Both the position numbers and the translations under genes were made by a program. A stretch of DNA of 8,193 nt from JBDGSM01 sp042217615 (lineage in GTDB: Archaea > Nanohalarchaeota > Nanosalinia > Nanosalinales > Nanosalinaceae): assembly GCA_042217615.1 (NCBI GenBank), contig JBDGSI010000010.1, positions 1-8,193 on the forward strand, written 5' to 3'. The notes under the pieces were generated by a model that ran no database searches, was not told the DNA's origin, and saw only the letters and a program-made list of their open reading frames with translations. Shown piece by piece: positions 1-4,290 of the stretch; the stretch's first letter is position 1; each line of letters begins with the position of its first letter.

Positions 1-311
1 ACGGCTCCGTAGAGAATTTTGTGGAGGAGACGGGCAACGTTGTCCTGGTGAAGGGCGCGGTTGACAGGGTTTTTTCTGAAAGCGGTGTTGAGGAAGTAGA
101 CGTCGGCCATCCTGGCATGACTGTCGGCGGCACCGGCGACGTCCTGACAGGAATCCTAGCTGGTTTGATTGCGCAGGGAGAAGGCCTTGAAGAGGCTGCT
201 GTAGAGGCTGCGAGGGTAAACGGGAAAGCAGGTGAGCTGGCTGCGGAAGAGTACGGTAACGGTTTGTTGGCGACAGATCTGCTGGAAAGAGTTCCAGAGG
301 TAATTAAATAA
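1..311 (+). CDS. nnrD: ADP/ATP-dependent NAD(P)H-hydrate dehydratase, C-terminal part (5' end outside window)
   Basis: This is the C-terminal ~102 residues of the ribokinase-fold dehydratase that repairs hydrated nicotinamide cofactors, converting (6S)-NAD(P)HX back to NAD(P)H at the expense of ATP or ADP in the cytoplasm. The frame is open to the left edge (codons begin at base 3), so the GTG at 21 is an internal Val, not a start. Seen in the sequence: the 'VVLVKGAVD' strand, then 'HPGMTVGGTGDVLTG', the family's signature anion-hole/catalytic-Asp motif (Asp codon at 138-140), then the helical 'LAGLIAQG' segment and a terminal helix. In many archaea this domain is fused to an N-terminal NAD(P)HX epimerase; whether that is so here cannot be seen. 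It ends in TAA 20 bases before the next gene, so the two are probably cotranscribed. It contains one AGGCCT site, read as Gly-Leu. Confidence 0.9.
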   Translation, partial: GSVENFVEETGNVVLVKGAVDRVFSESGVEEVDVGHPGMTVGGTGDVLTGILAGLIAQGEGLEEAAVEAARVNGKAGELAAEEYGNGLLATDLLERVPEVIK

Positions 312-318
312 TTGGGAC

Positions 319-324
319 GGAGGT
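319..324 (+). promoter_or_regulatory. Shine-Dalgarno site (GGAGGT) for the membrane protein gene
   Basis: GGAGGT lies 7 bases before the ATG at 332, in the 20-base gap after the nnrD stop codon. It supports that start and suggests that this is a downstream cistron read from the nnrD transcript. The first-cistron genes in the window lack such sites. Confidence 0.75.
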
Positions 325-331
325 TTTTGCT

Positions 332-1174
332 ATGGAGTTTAGGGAGTTCTTGAGCAAGTACTTGTCTTCGAAAAAGATATGGGCTGTGGCAGTTCTCTCA
401 ACGGTTCTGGGGAATCTGGTGGTTACGCCTGCTTCTCTGGACTGGATGCGGTCTCTTCCAGGCCTCCCAGGTCTTTCCGCTTTCCTGATGTTTCTAGGTT
501 TTCTATTTTTTCCTGGAGCTGTTTACTTCCTCGTGAAGTCTGTGGGTCCGGATGTTGATGATGAGGCCTTGAGTATTGGATTTACTTTTGCTGCTTTAAT
601 GATGCTTAGCCCGGTTCTATTTGCTGTTCGGTCTGTTATAAATCTTTTAATGGCTCAGCCAACCGTTTTCATCTGGTTAAGCTCTATTTTAACTCCTTTA
701 AGTATTTTTCTTTTAACTACTGGTGCTTATACTTTTTTCAAAGGTGTTGAAACTGTTGAAGTGGAGAAGGCCTTGGTTTCGGTTCTTTCAGGCCTTGTAG
801 GTTTTCTTGGAGTGTCTTATCTTGTTGGAACCGGTTCTATGCTGTCTGTCTTGAGTTCTTTTTTCTTGGAGAAGGCGATGCTTGGTTCAGTGGTTAAAGC
901 GTTCTTTGTGGTGATTTCTGCCAGCGCATTTATCGGTGAGGGGCTTGACTGGGGCTGGGAGAAACCAGGCTTTTTGGTTGCTGGTTTCGGTGCTGCTTCT
1001 CTGTCTTTAACTTTTGTTGGTAACTGGCTTACTGTTCAGATGATACCTCAGTTTTCAGAAGTCTTTGGTGGAATGGATTACTGGGCTAACCCTGGTTTTC
1101 TCCTGTTTCTTGTAGGGGTTTCTTTCCTGGCTTATTCGAGGTTGAGAGAAGTTTACGTTGGTGCGTGGGGATAG
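332..1174 (+). CDS. polytopic membrane protein of unknown function
   Basis: I do not recognise the family. The 280-residue product is strongly hydrophobic, with about seven to eight membrane spans by eye: roughly residues 16-34, 48-69, 80-98, 102-135 (one or two spans), 147-165, 186-203, 212-237 and 254-269. The N-terminus (EFREFLSKYLSSKK) is charged and probably cytoplasmic. The first long loop has an acidic patch (GPDVDDEA, residues 72-79), and the C-terminus is short. No catalytic motif, ATPase domain or clear transporter signature is visible. The start is set by a Shine-Dalgarno site and the operon-like spacing to nnrD. The middle of the gene is T-rich, as expected for hydrophobic codons. 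It converges on nadM with only a 37-base gap. It carries four AGGCCT sites (460, 564, 768 and 790). Confidence 0.8.
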   Translation: MEFREFLSKYLSSKKIWAVAVLSTVLGNLVVTPASLDWMRSLPGLPGLSAFLMFLGFLFFPGAVYFLVKSVGPDVDDEALSIGFTFAALMMLSPVLFAVRSVINLLMAQPTVFIWLSSILTPLSIFLLTTGAYTFFKGVETVEVEKALVSVLSGLVGFLGVSYLVGTGSMLSVLSSFFLEKAMLGSVVKAFFVVISASAFIGEGLDWGWEKPGFLVAGFGAASLSLTFVGNWLTVQMIPQFSEVFGGMDYWANPGFLLFLVGVSFLAYSRLREVYVGAWG

Positions 1175-1211
1175 ATGGGGTAAGCGGAGGCGAAGTTGTT
1201 CTCTGGAGAGG

Positions 1212-1736
1212 CTAGTTCTGCATATTTTCTTTCTTCCAGCCAGGTTTGAATTCGTAGTTAGGCCCGGTTTTCTTGATCTTTTTCAAGTGTTTTTCTACAC
1301 TGTTTCGTGCGCAGTTCGGTATCAGGTACCTCCATTCCTCTCCACTCCGGATTCTGCGTCTTACTTCGGTCCCAGAATACATTTCACGTTGGAAGACTTC
1401 TTGATTTATTACTTCAAGGTCTGAGGATTCTTTTACAGCGTTTTCTGTGTAGTCATTACGGGTTAGAACTGCGTTACACCCTGTTTTTTCTATCAGATTG
1501 TCGCTCCAGACATCATTGCTTGGATGATCTGGCAGCAAATAAATCTCAGTATCTTGATGGCAGCTTTCTATTATCTTCTTTCTTTCCTCGCCGGTTAAAG
1601 GGTTTTTCTGGCCTCTATCCTTCTCTGACCCTCCTATAACGATACAGAACTCTTCAAACTCTTTGCTGTACTTTTCAACTACTTTCTTATGGCCGAGGTG
1701 GAAAGGTTGAAACCGGCCGATAAACGCAGCTTTCAT
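1212..1736 (-). CDS. nadM: nicotinamide-nucleotide adenylyltransferase (archaeal NadM type)
   Basis: The enzyme joins NMN to ATP to form NAD+ and pyrophosphate, the final step of NAD synthesis, in the cytoplasm. The 174-residue length matches archaeal NMNATs. The nucleotidyltransferase signature GRFQPFHLGH is at residues 7-16, with the HxGH motif His13-His16. A 'KNPLTGEER' segment follows at 44-52, matching the ENPFTAGER region of archaeal relatives. 'LTRNDY' is near 91-96 and the second ATP-binding motif, YSGTEVRRRI, is at 120-129 (the ISSTxxR equivalent). The tail is Lys-rich. The start ATG lies 27 bases downstream of a TATA-like box with no Shine-Dalgarno at a useful distance, so translation is probably leaderless. 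With nnrD close by on the other strand, two NAD-cofactor genes sit within 1.7 kb, though not in one operon. It has no AGGCCT site, unlike most neighbours. Confidence 0.93.
   Translation of the reverse strand: MKAAFIGRFQPFHLGHKKVVEKYSKEFEEFCIVIGGSEKDRGQKNPLTGEERKKIIESCHQDTEIYLLPDHPSNDVWSDNLIEKTGCNAVLTRNDYTENAVKESSDLEVINQEVFQREMYSGTEVRRRIRSGEEWRYLIPNCARNSVEKHLKKIKKTGPNYEFKPGWKKENMQN
1224..1237 (+). terminator. possible T-rich terminator of the nnrD-membrane protein unit
   Basis: About 50 bases after the stop at 1174 there is a pyrimidine/T-rich run (ATTTTCTTTCTTCC). Archaeal transcription often stops at T-rich tracts without a hairpin. This run lies inside the convergent nadM coding region, so it may be only codon content. 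The 37-base gap itself has no T-run or hairpin on either strand. Confidence 0.2.
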
Positions 1737-1759
1737 AAGAAAAATCTTTCTCTCCCAGC

Positions 1760-1766
1760 TATTTAA
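1760..1766 (-). promoter_or_regulatory. TATA-like box of nadM (leaderless promoter)
   Basis: On the minus strand this reads TTAAATA, centred 27 bases upstream of the nadM ATG (1736). That is the archaeal TATA-to-start distance, so the transcript should begin at or next to the ATG. It sits in the 46-base gap after the metalloprotease stop, so nadM can be transcribed independently. A minus-strand T-tract (GATTTTTCTT, 1737-1746) just before the ATG could help end the upstream transcript. Confidence 0.55.
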
Positions 1767-1782
1767 CCATGCATTCTAACAA

Positions 1783-2418
1783 TTATCCAAATACTGTGTC
1801 TCCAGCCTCTAAAACATCACTTCTCTTCAACTCTGGAAACTCTTCAAGTTCATGGCTTTCCAAGAGTTTTTCCCCTATCAAGTAGGCCGCAGTGTATCCT
1901 GTCCAGGTCTCGAACTCTTCCCCTCCGTAGAAAAGCTGCCGACCTTCCTGAAGCTCTTTATTACATACTTCACGGATCTTACTCCACTTCTCACTCATCT
2001 CTTCCCTGCTTACAGCATCGCTCATCGGCTCGCTGTAGTTACGGACCACTTTCTCCGCAAAATGCTGTGCATGAGAATCCATCAACACCTGCTGCCAGTT
2101 AAACTGTATGCCCTCCCAAGAAGTATTATTCTGCTCATGAAACCAGGTATGAGCAAACTCGTGAGCAACCGTTGCCTCCAGATTCTTCTTCCAGCCTGAA
2201 ACAGTCGAGTTAAACCTGATATTCATCTTCCTAGAGGAAAGAGTCTCACCTGTCACACCTCCCATCTCCTCCTTAACAAAACCATCTTCAGTCCAACCAA
2301 GAGAAACTATAACACTTTTCTCTTTGCTTACAACTGCTTTACAGGCCTCAAGCGCCCCCTCAACAATATTATCCGCTTCTCTAAGTTTATGGCCTTCAGG
2401 CTTTACTGTGTAATCCAT
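1783..2418 (-). CDS. putative zinc metalloprotease (HExxH; resembles DUF2268 family)
   Basis: The 211-residue soluble protein has no signal peptide or membrane span, so it is probably cytoplasmic. A zinc-peptidase core is visible: 'EATVAHEFAHTWFHEQ', with HExxH at residues 86-90 (His86, Glu87, His90). A helix around 111-123 (VLMDSHAQHFAEK) sits where DUF2268-type peptidases carry an 'EGLAEHFA'-like segment with the third ligand. Here Asp114, His116 or Glu122 would have to serve, so the ligand is uncertain. The 'TGYTAAYLIGEKLLE' helix near 173-187 also fits the C-terminal part of that family. The start is supported by a TATA-like box 29 bases upstream. The substrate is unknown. Family assignment is from motif layout only; the HExxH peptidase call is fairly safe, the DUF2268 label less so. 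Confidence 0.7.
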   Translation of the reverse strand: MDYTVKPEGHKLREADNIVEGALEACKAVVSKEKSVIVSLGWTEDGFVKEEMGGVTGETLSSRKMNIRFNSTVSGWKKNLEATVAHEFAHTWFHEQNNTSWEGIQFNWQQVLMDSHAQHFAEKVVRNYSEPMSDAVSREEMSEKWSKIREVCNKELQEGRQLFYGGEEFETWTGYTAAYLIGEKLLESHELEEFPELKRSDVLEAGDTVFG

Positions 2419-2443
2419 AAACCCCTACTTTACACCGGTATCT

Positions 2444-2450
2444 CTTAAAT
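2444..2450 (-). promoter_or_regulatory. TATA-like box of the metalloprotease gene
   Basis: The minus strand reads ATTTAAG, centred about 29 bases upstream of the ATG at 2418, with no Shine-Dalgarno in between. It forms a divergent pair with the box at 2478-2485. The two boxes are about 30 bases apart and an AAGGCCTT palindrome (2458-2465) lies between them. Confidence 0.5.
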
Positions 2451-2477
2451 CCTTCTGAAGGCCTTAAACTGCACAAA

Positions 2478-2485
2478 TATAAATA
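2478..2485 (+). promoter_or_regulatory. TATA box (TATAAATA) of the acidic hypothetical gene
   Basis: TATAAATA is a near-ideal archaeal TATA element, and the strongest in the window. Its centre (~2481) is 25 bases before the GTG at 2506 but only 16 before the upstream in-frame TTG at 2497. Transcription would normally start near 2505-2508, so the box favours the GTG start and a leaderless message. Confidence 0.7.
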
Positions 2486-2505
2486 CAGGTTCTGGTTTGT
2501 CATCT

Positions 2506-2922
2506 GTGGATAACGGCTTTGAGTGTTGCTTGGAGGATGGTCTTGAGTGGTATGAGGAGTTTGACAGAGATATTTATGAGGAATTTCTTAACAGAGAATA
2601 TGAGAGGTTCAGCACGGTAACTTGTAAAAAAGCTGAACTAGGTATAGCGATAAGAATGGAGGTCGCAGACTATTTAAAAGATCTTAAAGAAGCAGAAAAT
2701 CCGGGAGAAGAAATTGAAGAAATAAAAAAAGAGTTAAGGCCATCTTCAGATAGTGTTGTTTCTAGATTAAAGTACAGACTTATGGGAGATGCCTTTGTGG
2801 AATCTACTGTAGAAAGAAAATACTTAGAAGCAGTTGAAGCCGCAGTAACTACTGTGGCAAGGCCTTCAAACCTTCCTGAGGAGGTAAGTGAAAGGGTTGA
2901 GGCCTTCAGAGGTATGGAATAG
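2506..2922 (+). CDS. acidic hypothetical protein
   Basis: I do not recognise this protein. From the preferred GTG start it has 138 residues; a TTG at 2497 would add three, but it lies upstream of the expected transcription start. The sequence is strongly acidic and mostly helical in appearance: an N-terminal Glu/Asp/Tyr-rich stretch (LEWYEEFDRDIYEEF), a central 'AIRMEVADYLKDLKEAENPGEEIEEIKKE' region split by Asn-Pro-Gly, then a C-terminal half with 'VERKYLEAVEAAVTTVARP'. There is an adjacent Cys pair near the N-terminus (residues 7-8) and one further Cys, but no clear metal site. There is no signal peptide or membrane span. It has its own strong TATA box, divergent from the metalloprotease. 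Two AGGCCT sites lie near its 3' end, in different codon phases (Arg-Pro and Glu-Ala-Phe). Confidence 0.7.
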   Translation: MDNGFECCLEDGLEWYEEFDRDIYEEFLNREYERFSTVTCKKAELGIAIRMEVADYLKDLKEAENPGEEIEEIKKELRPSSDSVVSRLKYRLMGDAFVESTVERKYLEAVEAAVTTVARPSNLPEEVSERVEAFRGME

Positions 2923-2923
2923 C

Positions 2924-2928
2924 TTTTT
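2924..2928 (+). terminator. possible short T-tract terminator
   Basis: Five T residues follow directly after the TAG of the acidic hypothetical gene and precede an independent promoter for fba. This could be a weak archaeal terminator, but it is short and there is no hairpin. Confidence 0.25.
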
Positions 2929-2962
2929 CGGTGGGCAGTGAGAGTGATCCGAGGGGTTCAGG

Positions 2963-2969
2963 TTTTAAG
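2963..2969 (+). promoter_or_regulatory. TATA-like box of fba
   Basis: TTTTAAG is centred about 26 bases before the ATG at 2992. A stop codon in frame at 2980 excludes any earlier start, and there is no Shine-Dalgarno before the ATG. This fits leaderless expression of the aldolase from its own promoter in the 69-base gap. Confidence 0.5.
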
Positions 2970-2991
2970 CCGCCGACCCTAATTCTACAGT

Positions 2992-3795
2992 ATGGATGGT
3001 TTTGAGGGTTCTCCGGTTTTGAAGGATGGAAAATCATTGATACTGGCCTATGATCATGGCCTTGAGCATGGTCCTAAGGATTTCCAGGAGAATCCGGAGA
3101 GCGCTGACCCTGCTCATCTGTTTGAGTTAGCAGGTCACAGTGCTGTAACTGCTTTGGCTGTTCAGAAAGGCCTTGCTGAGAAGTACTCAGATAGTTTGGG
3201 TGACGAAACAGGCCTTGTGCTGAAGCTTAACGGTAACTCCAATCTCTGGAGTCCTGAAGATTCTTACAGTCCTAAGAACTGCAGTGTGGGGTATGCTGTG
3301 GAGGAGCTGGGGGCTGACGCAGTAGGTTATACGGTTTACGCGGGAAGTGACTATGAAGCAGAGATGTTCAAAGATTTTAGAGAGGTTCAGGAAGCTGCAA
3401 GAGAGTACGGCGTCCCTGTGATCATGTGGGCGTATCCTAGAGGCCATGGAATCGAGGGAAGTCAGGAGTACGGAGGATCAACTGATCCAGAAGTAATATC
3501 TTACGCAGCAAGGATAGGCCTTGAACTTGGCGCAGACATGGTAAAATGCAAGTACCCGGGAACAGGTATAGGCTGGAAAAAAGTTGAAAACGTTACAGGC
3601 TCAATGAAAACAGTTATGAGTGGCGGATCTAAGAAAGGAGATGCAGAATTCCTTAAAAATGTGTATTCGGCGCTTGAAAACGGCGGAAATGGCCTCGCGG
3701 TAGGAAGAAATATCTTCCAGAGAGAGAATCCAAGGCCTCTACTGGATAAACTGGAGAAAGTTATCTTCGAGGGAGAGAAACCCGAAGAAGTCTGA
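2992..3795 (+). CDS. fba: class I fructose-bisphosphate aldolase, archaeal DhnA family
   Basis: The enzyme reversibly cleaves fructose 1,6-bisphosphate to dihydroxyacetone phosphate and glyceraldehyde 3-phosphate through a lysine Schiff base (glycolysis/gluconeogenesis, cytoplasm). The 267-residue length is usual for the family. In order: 'AYDHGLEHGP' (19-28, with Asp21), 'LVLKLNGNSNLW' (75-86), 'MWAYPRG' (145-151, with Trp146 and the catalytic-type Tyr148), 'ADMVKCKYPG' (181-190), where Lys185 aligns with the Schiff-base lysine of the Thermoproteus tenax enzyme, 'MSGGSKK' (209-215) and 'GNGLAVGRNIFQR' (233-244), which bind phosphate. The related ADH synthase (archaeal aromatic pathway) is the alternative, but the EHGP and LKLNG segments fit true aldolases, especially haloarchaeal ones. 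It contains four AGGCCT sites. Confidence 0.95.
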   Translation: MDGFEGSPVLKDGKSLILAYDHGLEHGPKDFQENPESADPAHLFELAGHSAVTALAVQKGLAEKYSDSLGDETGLVLKLNGNSNLWSPEDSYSPKNCSVGYAVEELGADAVGYTVYAGSDYEAEMFKDFREVQEAAREYGVPVIMWAYPRGHGIEGSQEYGGSTDPEVISYAARIGLELGADMVKCKYPGTGIGWKKVENVTGSMKTVMSGGSKKGDAEFLKNVYSALENGGNGLAVGRNIFQRENPRPLLDKLEKVIFEGEKPEEV

Positions 3796-3813
3796 CCGTT
3801 TCTTCCCTCAAAC

Positions 3814-3820
3814 TCTTTAA
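3814..3820 (+). promoter_or_regulatory. TATA-like box of the secreted Cys-rich protein/protease unit
   Basis: CTCTTTAA-type sequence (TCTTTAA) is centred about 29-30 bases before the ATG at 3847, after a pyrimidine-rich stretch (TTTCTTCCC, 3799-3807) that could terminate fba transcription. No Shine-Dalgarno precedes the ATG. It would drive both the Cys-rich protein and, through the overlapping cistron, the large protease. Confidence 0.4.
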
Positions 3821-3846
3821 CCTGCTCCAACTATTTCAGTAAATAT

Positions 3847-4290
3847 ATGCAGAAGACCTTGCTCTTAACTTTAACAGTTATTGCAGCAGCTTTCATTGTA
3901 TCACAGTCTGCAGACAACGTTTTTACAGAGGATGAAGGCCTTGAAAATGATTCTGGGAGTTTAAATGGTTCTGAGGATTTGAATAGTTCGAAGGAAGGTA
4001 GAAGGGTTGTCTGGACAGGTAAAGCGGTGAGAGGTCAGGAGTTATGTACTATGATGTACTGTGGAGATGAAAACCCGTGCTGTAATACCTGTGGGGCGGA
4101 TGTAATGCTGAAGGTTAATGGTTCGAAAGTAAGGATAACTGGTAAAGGAGTTGAAGGCTGTTCAGGGAATAACTGTAGAATGAACTGTACGCCTCAAACC
4201 GGTAGAAATTACCGGGTTGAAGGCAGGTTTATCAATAATTCAGATGAAAAAGTTCTCAAAGTAGATAATTTGGAGGTGTTAAATCCTTGA
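3847..4290 (+). CDS. small secreted cysteine-rich protein
   Basis: I do not recognise a named family. The 147-residue product has a clear Sec signal peptide (MQK, hydrophobic core at 4-18, likely cleavage after Ala22) and no lipobox. A low-complexity acidic, Asn/Ser-rich linker (about 23-50) follows, with several NxS/T sequons. The rest (about 52-145) is a compact beta-rich domain with eight cysteines: Cys67, 72, 78, 79, 82, 105, 110 and 114. The order is CxxxxC, then CCxxC, then CxxxxCxxxC, on a pattern (strand-Cys cluster-'VMLKVNGSKVRITGKG'-Cys cluster-'GRNYRVEGRF') that suggests an OB-fold-like beta-barrel held by disulfides or metal. That fold is an inference. Its stop codon overlaps the start of the giant protease gene, so the two are translated from one message and may act together outside the cell. 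One AGGCCT site. Confidence 0.8.
   Translation: MQKTLLLTLTVIAAAFIVSQSADNVFTEDEGLENDSGSLNGSEDLNSSKEGRRVVWTGKAVRGQELCTMMYCGDENPCCNTCGADVMLKVNGSKVRITGKGVEGCSGNNCRMNCTPQTGRNYRVEGRFINNSDEKVLKVDNLEVLNP
4272..4278 (+). promoter_or_regulatory. Shine-Dalgarno site (GGAGGTG) that fixes the TTG start of the protease
   Basis: GGAGGTG ends 8 bases before TTG at 4287. It lies inside the last codons of the Cys-rich protein gene. The TTG shares bases with the upstream stop (TTGA, 4287-4290), an arrangement typical of translational coupling. The resulting N-terminus is a perfect signal peptide, which confirms the unusual TTG start. Confidence 0.85.

Noticed and set aside
21..311. Short complete gene starting at GTG 21
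   Set aside because: The frame is open to the window edge and the upstream residues continue the NnrD domain, so it is the 3' part of a longer gene.
1158..1639. Plus-strand open frames across the nadM region
   Set aside because: They are antisense to nadM, which has both nucleotidyltransferase motifs. Their translations look like non-coding sequence.
1852..2199. Plus-strand open frame of 115 codons
   Set aside because: It is antisense to the HExxH metalloprotease gene and has no ribosome site or plausible domain.
3187..3830. Minus-strand open frames of 86 and 109 codons
   Set aside because: They overlap the well-supported aldolase gene on the opposite strand and have unlikely compositions.
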